DNA of 64,000 nt from Bog-473 sp963779735 (GTDB lineage Bacteria > Actinomycetota > Acidimicrobiia > Acidimicrobiales > RAAP-2): NCBI GenBank assembly GCA_963779735.1, contig CAVZZJ010000006.1, positions 434,001 to 498,000 of the forward strand. Reading direction: 5' to 3'. Positions 41,084 through 49,108 of the stretch are shown here, in pieces. The position numbers and the translations under genes are program-made. Numbering within the stretch: position 1 is the stretch's first letter; each line of letters begins with the position of its first letter. A model generated the notes under the pieces. That model was given only the letters and a program-made list of their open reading frames with translations, did not search any database and was not told where the DNA came from.

Positions 41084-42385
41084 ATGCCCCTCGTCGCCAG
41101 CCCTCAAGAGGCCGCTTCCATGGTCCGCCCGGCCGATCGGATCGGCTTCGGGCTCGGACCGGGGATTCCCGACGCGTTCCTGACCGCGCTGGGCGACCGC
41201 GACGACTGGGAGGACCTGGTGCTGGGCGGCGCGCTGCTCCTCAACTACTACGACGTCTGCACCAGGCCGGGAGTCTCCTACCGCAGCGGGTTCTTCGGGC
41301 CGGCCGAGCGACTCCTCCTGGCCGAAGGCCACAAGGTGGAGCTCGTCCCGGGCGGCTTCCGCCAGTTCGGTCCCATCCTCGCCCGATTCGCCCCCCGGAT
41401 CATGACGGCGCAGGGCGCGCCCCCCGACGCCGACGGCAACGTGAATCTCTCGCTGCATCTGGGCGCCACCCGTCCGGAGTTGTTGCGTGCCGGACGTGAT
41501 CCCGATCGGGTGCTGATCGTGGAGGTGAATCCGAATCTGCCCCGCACCAGCACCCTGCCTCCCGGATTCGACAACACCATCCCGCTCGATGTCATTGACG
41601 TCCTGGTCGAAGCCGATGGCATCCCGTTCGCGCTCGTGGAGCCGGGTCCCGATGACACAGACGCCGCCATTGCCGGCCACGCGCTGACCTTCGTGTCTCG
41701 CGGTGCCACCCTTCAGATCGGCATCGGTACCGTCCCCAATGTGGTTGCCTCCGAGCTGGCGGCGAACTCGCCAGGCGACTTCGGCGTCCACTCGGAAATG
41801 TTCACCACTGGTCTGATGCGCCTTCACCAGGCGGGCAAGGTGAGCAACACCAACAAGGGAATTTACGACGGTGTCTCGGTGACCACGTTCGCCCTGGGCT
41901 CGGCAGAGCTCTACCGCTGGCTCGACGGCAACGACGCAGTGGCGTTTCTCGACGTGAACGTCGTCAACGACCCCGCCACGATCGGCCAGAATCAAAGGCT
42001 CGTCTCCATCAACGGTGCGCTCTCGGTGGATCTCTACGGCCAGGTTGTGGCGGACAGCATCGACGGACGACAGATCTCCGGGGTCGGTGGCCACGAAGAC
42101 TTCGTCGCCGGCGCAGAGATGCATCTCGACGCACACTCGCTCATATGCCTGCACTCCACGGCGATGGTGGGGGGGAGGCGGGTCTCTCGGATCACGGGGG
42201 TCCTGCCGGTGGGTTCCATCGTGTCGACCCCACGGCACCATACCGGCACCGTGGTCACCGAGTACGGCGCCGCACAGCTGGCCGGCCTCACGGTGCGCGA
42301 ACGAGCCCATGCCCTGGTCGACATCGCGCACCCGGATTTCCGCCGGGAGCTGCGCCTGGTGGCCGACGGGCTGGGCCGACGATGA
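41084..42385 (+). CDS. Acetyl-CoA hydrolase/transferase family (class I CoA-transferase fold)
   Basis: 433 residues. LVLGGALLLNYYDVCTRPGVSYRSGFFGPAERLL, APPDADGNVNLSLHLGATRPELLRAG, IGIGTVPNVVASELA, and FGVHSEMFTTGLMRLHQAGKVSN with the catalytic Glu of HSEMF; GVGGHEDFVAGA and STPRHHTGTVVTEYGAAQLAG follow. Relatives include acetyl-CoA hydrolase, 4-hydroxybutyrate and succinyl-CoA:acetate CoA-transferase. In this setting it could release acetate or swap CoA during fermentation; substrate not decidable. No ribosome site is clear for ATG 41084, though the frame and family start agree. Confidence 0.88.
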   Translation: MPLVASPQEAASMVRPADRIGFGLGPGIPDAFLTALGDRDDWEDLVLGGALLLNYYDVCTRPGVSYRSGFFGPAERLLLAEGHKVELVPGGFRQFGPILARFAPRIMTAQGAPPDADGNVNLSLHLGATRPELLRAGRDPDRVLIVEVNPNLPRTSTLPPGFDNTIPLDVIDVLVEADGIPFALVEPGPDDTDAAIAGHALTFVSRGATLQIGIGTVPNVVASELAANSPGDFGVHSEMFTTGLMRLHQAGKVSNTNKGIYDGVSVTTFALGSAELYRWLDGNDAVAFLDVNVVNDPATIGQNQRLVSINGALSVDLYGQVVADSIDGRQISGVGGHEDFVAGAEMHLDAHSLICLHSTAMVGGRRVSRITGVLPVGSIVSTPRHHTGTVVTEYGAAQLAGLTVRERAHALVDIAHPDFRRELRLVADGLGRR

Positions 42386-42404
42386 GGCCACGGGGAGGGT
42401 GCCC

Positions 42405-42932
42405 TCAGGGCCGTGTATCGCCGAGATGGTCGTTCGCTTCGACTTCGGGGATGCTGCCCGCAAGTGCCCCGCCACCGAGGACGCTTCGACCCTGCAGCAT
42501 GACGGTGGCAAAGCTGGCGTAGAGAGCCATCGGCTCTTCTCTGTGCACCAGAGCAGCGAAGAGCTCCACCATGGAGACGATCCCGGTGGGCCGCCCGGTG
42601 ACGTCAAGAACGACGAGGTGCCGCACTCCCAGGTTGATCATTTCGGCGGCCGTCTCGACGACACTCGTCGTCGCCGGAACCCAGCAGGGACCGCTCGTGG
42701 CGATGAGGCCTACCTCGTCGTCTGCCGATCGGCCATCCGCCCAGGCTCCGGCCAGGTCACGCTCGGTGACCACTCGCAAAGGTGGCTCTCGCAGCACGGC
42801 GCACGAGACCCTGCTGTCGAGGAACGCCTGCGCGACCACCGCCAGGCTGTCCGACTCAGCCACGGTGCAGGGAGGCCCCAGGTGCAAGTCCCTCAGAGTG
42901 GCGGCGGGGCCTCCCCCGTGCGGATCGAACAT
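42405..42932 (-). CDS. CBS-domain pair protein
   Basis: 175 residues. CTVAESDSLAVVAQAFLDSRVSCAVLREPPLRVVTERDLAGAW and CWVPATTSVVETAAEMINLGVRHLVVLDVTGRPTGIVSMVELFAALV are two CBS motifs; the last 35 residues are unique. A start at 42974 is open but would place box M inside the gene, so ATG 42932, which leaves the box 35 bases upstream, is preferred. Convergent with the CoA-transferase gene. Confidence 0.82.
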   Translation of the reverse strand: MFDPHGGGPAATLRDLHLGPPCTVAESDSLAVVAQAFLDSRVSCAVLREPPLRVVTERDLAGAWADGRSADDEVGLIATSGPCWVPATTSVVETAAEMINLGVRHLVVLDVTGRPTGIVSMVELFAALVHREEPMALYASFATVMLQGRSVLGGGALAGSIPEVEANDHLGDTRP

Positions 42933-42967
42933 ACCCCCATGGTGGGGGATGCACCCCTCCGGGACTA

Positions 42968-42981
42968 GGGCCATTGGTCCC
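42968..42981 (-). promoter_or_regulatory. DevR/DosR-like box M upstream of the third CBS gene
   Basis: Minus strand GGGACCAATGGCCC then TAG, identical to box A; 35 bases before ATG 42932. It is the last box seen; none was noticed from 43 kb to the right edge. Confidence 0.6.
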
Positions 42982-42995
42982 AGGGGGGTCGTCGC

Positions 42996-44267
42996 TCAGG
43001 TGGTTGAGCGAGCCGGGGTCTTCGGCTGCTCGTCGAGCACGTGGGTGTCTCCCCGCACCTCGCCGGTCCGCATGCCCGGGAGGAAGAGGAAGCTCATCGT
43101 GATGGCCGCCCCCGCCGTTCCGGCCACGATGAGAGTGGTTCGTGCGCCTAGGAAGTGCTCGACCGGCACCGTCAGTGCGTAGCTCAGGGGCAGAAGCGCG
43201 CTGGAGATGCACCAGTCGATGCTCGACACTCGCCCAAGCATCGAATTGGGCACACGCCGCTGCTTGAGGGTGGCCCAGACGACGGCGCCCACCGCCTCGG
43301 CCCCGTTGACCACGAGCGCGGCCAGGAGCAGGCCCCATGCCTCCCTGGCGAGCCCGTAGCCCGCGACGGCGATGGTGGCGACCGTCCACCACGTGTAGAT
43401 CCACGTCAGCGGTCGCTTCGGCTCGCGGGCCCGACCCATGAGGAGCCCGCCGAACAGGGCACCCACCCCGCCGGCCGCCAGGACGATGCCGTAGGTCGAC
43501 GGACCCTCGTGGAGGGTATTCCGCACGATGTACGGCAGGAGCACCTGAGTCGGTCCGATGAAGAGCAGGTATGTGAAGGTCGCCGAGAGGAACGTTCCCC
43601 ACAGCCACACTTGGCCACGCACGTAACGCAGCCCTTCCCGAATGTCGCGGCGATAGCTGCTGCCCGGGCCGGCCGCTCCTGTCGCCGCAACGGGACTCAT
43701 CCGCAAGATGCATGAGGCCGAGAAGAGAAATGTCAACGCATCGAGGGCGAACGCTCCGGCCAGGTGCACCGTGGCCACCGCAAGGCCACCCAGCGCCGGG
43801 CCCGCGAGTTGAAGCGATACCGGCCGAACCACCTGGTCAACTGCGTTTGCCTGCGTGAGCTCGCCCATGGGCACGAGCTGAGGAACCATCGCATCGAGTG
43901 CTGGTGAGGCAAAGGCGGTTGCTATGCCGATCAGCCCGGCGAAGACGTAGAGCTCCCACAGCTGCGTATTGCCGAAGGCGGTCACCACGGCGAGAGAGCC
44001 CACGACCATGCCGCGCACGAGATCCGCGAGAAAGAGCACACTCTGGCGGTTCATTCGGTCGGAGACGGCGCCTCCGAACAGCAACAGGAAGATCTGCGGC
44101 AGGGAGGTGGCGAGACCGACGTAGGCCAGGGATGCCGGGTGATTCGAAACGGCGTAGGCCTGCCACGCGATGGCGACGATGAAGATCCCGTCTCCGAGGA
44201 GCGAAACGGACATGCCGATCCACAGCAAGCGGAAGTCTCGCCGGCGCAAGGGCGTCGTGAGCGACAT
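42996..44267 (-). CDS. Major facilitator superfamily exporter
   Basis: 423 residues with about 12 hydrophobic segments. LRRRDFRLLWIGMSVSLLGDGIFIVAIAWQAYAV at the N-terminus and FGGAVSDRMNRQSVLFLADLVRG (the loop 2-3 motif D-R-x-x-R) place it in the EntS/MFS_3-like drug or siderophore export group. Arg/Lys-rich central loop SYRRDIREGLRYVRG. Cargo unknown. Located 15 bases after the oxoamine synthase gene on the same strand, so it may export that enzyme's product; this is inference. Confidence 0.9.
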   Translation of the reverse strand: MSLTTPLRRRDFRLLWIGMSVSLLGDGIFIVAIAWQAYAVSNHPASLAYVGLATSLPQIFLLLFGGAVSDRMNRQSVLFLADLVRGMVVGSLAVVTAFGNTQLWELYVFAGLIGIATAFASPALDAMVPQLVPMGELTQANAVDQVVRPVSLQLAGPALGGLAVATVHLAGAFALDALTFLFSASCILRMSPVAATGAAGPGSSYRRDIREGLRYVRGQVWLWGTFLSATFTYLLFIGPTQVLLPYIVRNTLHEGPSTYGIVLAAGGVGALFGGLLMGRAREPKRPLTWIYTWWTVATIAVAGYGLAREAWGLLLAALVVNGAEAVGAVVWATLKQRRVPNSMLGRVSSIDWCISSALLPLSYALTVPVEHFLGARTTLIVAGTAGAAITMSFLFLPGMRTGEVRGDTHVLDEQPKTPARSTT

Positions 44268-44282
44268 GCGACGTCCTTTGGG

Positions 44283-45584
44283 TTAGTTCGGCGTCGAATT
44301 GCGCTGCATTTCGAAGCGCTCGGCGACCTCGCCAAGGACCTCATTGAGCTGCTCGATCTCATCGTCGGAGTTGGCCGCCGACACCTGAATCCGAAAACCG
44401 ACCTGTGACTTGGGCACGAGCGGGTACGCCGCGAGCGTCACGTAGATGCCTCGGTCGAAGAGGAACCGACCTACGGCGTCTATGCTGTCGGTGGCGCCGA
44501 GGGGAAGCTCAATGATCGGAAACGCCGAGGTGTTCAATGTGAACAGTCCTAGCTCGGCGATTCGCTCTAGAACGCGCACGGTCTTCCGGTACAAACCGGC
44601 CCGAAGCTCGTCACCCTCGGCATCGTTCACCTTGAATCCAGCGAGCACGGTCGCAAGCGATGCCGTCGGGGATGGGCCCGAGTACAGGTACGGTGCTGCT
44701 TCGGTCTTCAGCCGATTCTTGAGCGAAGGCGGCAGCGCCATGAAGGCCAGCAACGAGGAGTAAGCCTTCGAGAAGCCACCGACGAGAACGATGTTCTCGT
44801 ACGACTCGTCGAAGTAACGGACGATGCTGTTGCCCCGAAATCCATAGGGCATCTCCAGCGTCGGAGTCTCGCCGATGACGCCGAACCCGTGGGCGTCGTC
44901 AATGTACAACAGGGCGTCGTAGGTTCGGCAGAGCCGTGCGTACTCGGGGAGGTGAGGAGCATTGCCGGACATGCTGTTCACCCCGTCAATGCAGAGCATC
45001 CGGGTCATGCCGGTCGGCAAGGATCGCAGAACCTCCTCGAGGTGTTCGGGGTCGTTGGGGCGGACGCGATGAAGCGTCGCACCGGCGCCGCGGGCGATCG
45101 TGGCCCCGTCGTAAATCGTCTTGTGGGCATGGGAGTCGACCAGCACCGCTCCTTGACCGGCGAGGACGGGAATGACCGATGTGTGAATGAGCGTGATCGT
45201 GGGGAGCACGAGAGTGTCCGGCGCTCCCAGAAGTGCGGTCAGCCGGTCCTCTATATCCACATAGAGCCGGGGACTTCCGAGGAGACGGGACCAGCTGGGG
45301 TGTGTGCCCCATCGTGCCAACTCGGGCGCGACCGAATCGATGATGGCCGGATGGAGGTCGAAGCCGAGGTAGTTGCATGAAGCGAAGTCGCTGAGCCATT
45401 GCTCGCCGACACGGATGCGCCGGCCACGCACCTCATCAATCACGGCATCCATCATCGGGTGCGAGGCACGCAGCCGTTCCAGATCCTCCCATCGAGCGTC
45501 CCGTCGCGCGTACTGTGAGATGGGAGGCCTCTTCCGACCATTGGTCGTCGCCGAGGGCATTACGGAAGTGACAGGGGCGTTCAT
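44283..45584 (-). CDS. Alpha-oxoamine synthase (BioF/KBL/CqsA-like PLP enzyme)
   Basis: 433 residues. ATG 45584 has GAGGAA 9 bases upstream and overlaps the GGDEF-EAL stop (ATGA); the open frame before it is not coding. WLSDFASCNYLGFDLHPAIIDS, GTHPSWSRLLGSPRLYVDIEDRL, LVDSHAHKTIYDG, LLYIDDAHGFGVIGE and the PLP-lysine segment VLVGGFSKAYSSLLAF define the family, which condenses an amino acid with an acyl-CoA. Biotin, sphingolipid-like and alpha-hydroxyketone signal (CqsA/LqsA) synthases share it. No biotin genes are nearby; being coupled to a c-di-GMP enzyme favours a lipid or signal role, unproven. Confidence 0.85.
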   Translation of the reverse strand: MNAPVTSVMPSATTNGRKRPPISQYARRDARWEDLERLRASHPMMDAVIDEVRGRRIRVGEQWLSDFASCNYLGFDLHPAIIDSVAPELARWGTHPSWSRLLGSPRLYVDIEDRLTALLGAPDTLVLPTITLIHTSVIPVLAGQGAVLVDSHAHKTIYDGATIARGAGATLHRVRPNDPEHLEEVLRSLPTGMTRMLCIDGVNSMSGNAPHLPEYARLCRTYDALLYIDDAHGFGVIGETPTLEMPYGFRGNSIVRYFDESYENIVLVGGFSKAYSSLLAFMALPPSLKNRLKTEAAPYLYSGPSPTASLATVLAGFKVNDAEGDELRAGLYRKTVRVLERIAELGLFTLNTSAFPIIELPLGATDSIDAVGRFLFDRGIYVTLAAYPLVPKSQVGFRIQVSAANSDDEIEQLNEVLGEVAERFEMQRNSTPN

Positions 45585-48500
45585 CTGACGGTTTCCTCTG
45601 CGGGTGAGATGTTGCGAACCGACGGGGGGTCGCTTGGGGATGCGGCGAACACCTTGGAAAGAGCCGTGTCGACTTCTTTCGATGTGAGTGGCTGTGCCAG
45701 GTAGAACCCTTGTCCGAACTGACATCCGAACGCCCGTAGGGCGTCGACCTGGCCGGTCTGTTCGATACCCTCGGCGATCGTCTGAAGGTTCAGGTTCTTT
45801 CCGAGCATGACGATCGTCTCGGCAAGCGCGCCGTTCTCTGAAGGGTTCCCGACGTCGTCCACGAACGATTTGTCCAGCTTGAGGATGTCGATGGGGAAAT
45901 TCTTGAGATAGCTGAGCGAAGAGTAGCCGGTGCCGAAGTCGTCGATCGCAAATGCCACCCCCAGCTCTTTGAGCTCCCACATCCGCGCAATGATGACCTC
46001 AATGTTGTGCACGAGCATGCTCTCGGTGATCTCGAGAACCAGACACTTTGGATCGAGGCCTGCTTCCTTCAGTGCCATGGAGACGTCCTCGACCAGGTCG
46101 ACGTGCTGGAACTGCTTCGCCGCAATGTTCACGCTGATCCGCATGCTGTGAGCCTCAGGGTGCTGGAGCTGCCAGAAGCGAGCCTGTTGGCACGCTTCTT
46201 GGAGCACCCATCGTCCGAGGGCGACGATCAGGCCGGTCTCCTCGGCGAGAGGGATGAACTCGTTGGGGAGCAGGAGCCCGCGTTCTGGGTGATTCCACCG
46301 CACCAGGGCCTCATGACCCACCAAGACATTCTCTTCGAGATTGATGATCGGCTGGTAGTACAGCTCGAACTCTCGGGAAGCCATGGCGCGCTGCAAATCA
46401 GCGGTTCGCTCCAGTCGGTCGAGTATTGCCGACTGCAGCGCTGGCTGGTAGACCTCGTAACGGGACTTGCCCCCGGCCTTGGCCGCGTACATCGCCACAT
46501 CGGCGGCCTGCATCAGATCGGCCGGGTCCTCGGTTCCGGCTGGACTGAGCACGATGCCGATGCTGGCTCGTGGCACGATCTCGTGGTCCTGGACCACCAC
46601 GGGAGCGCTCAGTTCCGTGATGATACGCTCGGCAACTTCGAAGGCTTCATCGGGGCTGGCCGTCTGTTCCAACAGGACAGCGAACTCGTCGCCGCCGAAG
46701 CGGGCCGCCGTGTCGCCGGCACGTAGGGACGCGCTTATCCGGCCCGCGACGGCGACCAGGAGCTCGTCACCCGCAGCGTGGCCCAAGCTGTCGTTGACCA
46801 ACTTGAAGTCGTCGAGGTCGATGAAGAGAACGGCAAGGGACGATCCCGATCGGGCCGCCCGTAACAGCGCATGTTCGAGACGATCGCGGAAGAGGGCCCG
46901 GTTGGCGAGTCCGCTGAGGGCATCGTGGAAGGCCTGGTGTTTCAGCTCGTCCTCCAGGCCCATCCGCTCGCTGACATCCCGCATGGTGAGCACCATGCCC
47001 TCCACGGTGATATCGCCCAGCAGATTCGTCGTGATCACTTCGACGTGCCGAAAGCTCCCATCGGCGTGTCTGATCCGCCAAAGGGCAGTGACCGATGCTC
47101 CCGATCCGACCGCTACGGAGGTGTACCCGGCCAGCGCCTGTTCCACATCGTCGGGATGGAGCAGCGACGTGAACTGCAGTCCCTCGAGGGAGCCGGCGGC
47201 ATATCCGAGTATCTTGTGGGCGGACGGCGTTTGATAGATGATCGTCGTATCGGGTCGCACGATGAGTATCACGTCGGACGCATTCTGCACCAGTGTCTGG
47301 AACCGTGCTTCGCTGCGACGGGTGTGGATGATCTCCGTCATCGCCTCCCGGTCGAGGGCGAGTTCCACCTGCGCGGCCAGTATCTCTATGGAGTTCTTGA
47401 ACTCAACGGGTACGCTGGTGGCGCTGGAGATGGTGATGAAACCCTGCAGCTTGTCCTGCGACACGAGTGCACACACCAGCTCTTGGAACGGTGACTGTCG
47501 GGAGGCCGTCTCACTGAACGTCGATCTCTCGAGCACGCGATGAACCTCGAGCGTTCCGGTGGTGAAACGTTCTCGCAGTTCGGTCCAAATGTTCTTCATG
47601 CGCTTGTGTTCGTCGGGCGGCTCAATGCCCGACCGTCCGACGACCAAGGTCTCACCGGCCGCGTTCCCAATCGTCAGGGTGACGGCGACGATATCGCTAT
47701 GCCCGGAGACCAACGCATCCATGCCGCCGCTCGCCGCCGCATATATCCCGTTGCGCCCGGCGGCGGCCACCAGTTCGGCGGCGGACTTCCGCAAGATCCT
47801 CTCCCGGTCGACGGACTGCGCGTGCGCCTTGACCAGCCCGGCCATGCGCAAGACCACGAGGAGGAACGTGAGTCCGGCAACCACGGCGATGACCGGAGCG
47901 TCGACCGGCTTGCCGAGCTCGGCTTCAATGAACAGGACGATCGGGGCAATGAGCGACACGCCCGCCAGCAGTATCAGCCGGGACCGGCCGGTACGTTGAT
48001 CCGCCGCCTTCGGTTCCGAGAGCTCGCGCATCGAAGGGTGCAGTGCGGCCGCGCCCCAGCATGCGTAGAAGAGGATCCACCCTAGGTCGATGACGTTCCC
48101 GTCGCTCCAGTTGGCGTTCGGATGCAGGTTGGCCACCCCGTAGAGGGAGTCCGATATCAGTGTCCCCACGGTTCCGATGGCCAGCAGCCGTCCCGCGGTG
48201 TGCCGGAAGCCGCCGTTGCTCCACAGGTGCGCCAACATGGCCAGGATGAGGACGTCGCCCAACGGATAGGCGGCCGCGGTCAGTCGGACGAGGACCGTGC
48301 CCGACGCACGCACATTGGGGCCGATCAGGAAGATCCATGACAGCAGTCCGACTCCCAGTGTGATCGTGAGCGCGTCAAGCAGACTGGCACTGTCATCCCC
48401 AGGCACCCGCTTGCGGGCCAGCAGGAGAAGGCCGATGGCGAGTGTCGGGTACATGGTGATGTAGATCGCGTCGATGAACGACGGGAAGGGAATGTTCTGT

Positions 48501-48844
48501 TGGCCGATGATCTGGTGCCAGAACTTGTAGGTGGTGTCGCCGGTGATGAACAGGAAAACCCCAACACCGAGGAACCACCAGGCGATTGGGGCATTCGGGC
48601 GATTGCGGCGTACGCCATAGGCGATCGCCACGACGGACGACAATCCCAGCAAGGCCCACGCGGCGACCTGTCCCCGCCACTCCATCCATGGGAGGAAGCC
48701 GAAGATCTTCGGCTTGCCAGGAGTATCCCCGAACGGGAAGTAGATCAGGGCAAAGACCGCCTCCAGAGCGAGGAACCATTTCCAGGTATTGGGTGAGGTG
48801 GTCCTCGTACCCGACACTGGAGGTTCAGTCATCACAGAGTCCAC
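45581..48844 (-). CDS. Membrane PAS-GGDEF-EAL cyclic di-GMP enzyme
   Basis: 1087 residues, GTG start 6 bases after GAGGAG. About nine membrane spans fill residues 20-345. A GAF-like part follows (380-510), then PAS (about 520-640: FQTLVQNASDVILIVRPDTTIIYQTPSAHKILGY), GGDEF (ARFGGDEFAVLLE near 715; LIDLDDFKLVNDSLGH), and EAL (GHEALVRWNHPERG near 845; EITESMLV, DDFGTGYSSLSYL, KLDKSFV). Both GGDEF and EAL signatures are intact, so synthesis and breakdown of c-di-GMP are both possible. The stop overlaps the oxoamine synthase start. Confidence 0.93.
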   Translation of the reverse strand: MDSVMTEPPVSGTRTTSPNTWKWFLALEAVFALIYFPFGDTPGKPKIFGFLPWMEWRGQVAAWALLGLSSVVAIAYGVRRNRPNAPIAWWFLGVGVFLFITGDTTYKFWHQIIGQQNIPFPSFIDAIYITMYPTLAIGLLLLARKRVPGDDSASLLDALTITLGVGLLSWIFLIGPNVRASGTVLVRLTAAAYPLGDVLILAMLAHLWSNGGFRHTAGRLLAIGTVGTLISDSLYGVANLHPNANWSDGNVIDLGWILFYACWGAAALHPSMRELSEPKAADQRTGRSRLILLAGVSLIAPIVLFIEAELGKPVDAPVIAVVAGLTFLLVVLRMAGLVKAHAQSVDRERILRKSAAELVAAAGRNGIYAAASGGMDALVSGHSDIVAVTLTIGNAAGETLVVGRSGIEPPDEHKRMKNIWTELRERFTTGTLEVHRVLERSTFSETASRQSPFQELVCALVSQDKLQGFITISSATSVPVEFKNSIEILAAQVELALDREAMTEIIHTRRSEARFQTLVQNASDVILIVRPDTTIIYQTPSAHKILGYAAGSLEGLQFTSLLHPDDVEQALAGYTSVAVGSGASVTALWRIRHADGSFRHVEVITTNLLGDITVEGMVLTMRDVSERMGLEDELKHQAFHDALSGLANRALFRDRLEHALLRAARSGSSLAVLFIDLDDFKLVNDSLGHAAGDELLVAVAGRISASLRAGDTAARFGGDEFAVLLEQTASPDEAFEVAERIITELSAPVVVQDHEIVPRASIGIVLSPAGTEDPADLMQAADVAMYAAKAGGKSRYEVYQPALQSAILDRLERTADLQRAMASREFELYYQPIINLEENVLVGHEALVRWNHPERGLLLPNEFIPLAEETGLIVALGRWVLQEACQQARFWQLQHPEAHSMRISVNIAAKQFQHVDLVEDVSMALKEAGLDPKCLVLEITESMLVHNIEVIIARMWELKELGVAFAIDDFGTGYSSLSYLKNFPIDILKLDKSFVDDVGNPSENGALAETIVMLGKNLNLQTIAEGIEQTGQVDALRAFGCQFGQGFYLAQPLTSKEVDTALSKVFAASPSDPPSVRNISPAEETVR

Positions 48845-49108
48845 GTCGTGCTCCTCGCACAGAGGCAGAAGACCTCCTTACCTAGCCGTCTAAGTGCGGA
48901 AGCGTTCGTCCAATGATTTCAACCCGAATACCAAGAAAAGCGACTCCAGTGCGCAACAAGGCTGGACATCTGTCCGGTTGAGAGAGTAGAAGCCACAGGT
49001 GGTAGAACCGTCGCCGTTTGGTGGCAATGTCGTGGCACGAAGGTTTTCTTGGCGCGGAGACCGCGAAGAGTACGTGGAACCCGGGCCAGCGGACCCTGGA
49101 GCTCCCGC

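Noticed and set aside
41066..42607. Long minus-strand open frame opposite the CoA-transferase
   Set aside because: Shadow; the plus strand encodes a complete catalytic protein with HSEMF motif.
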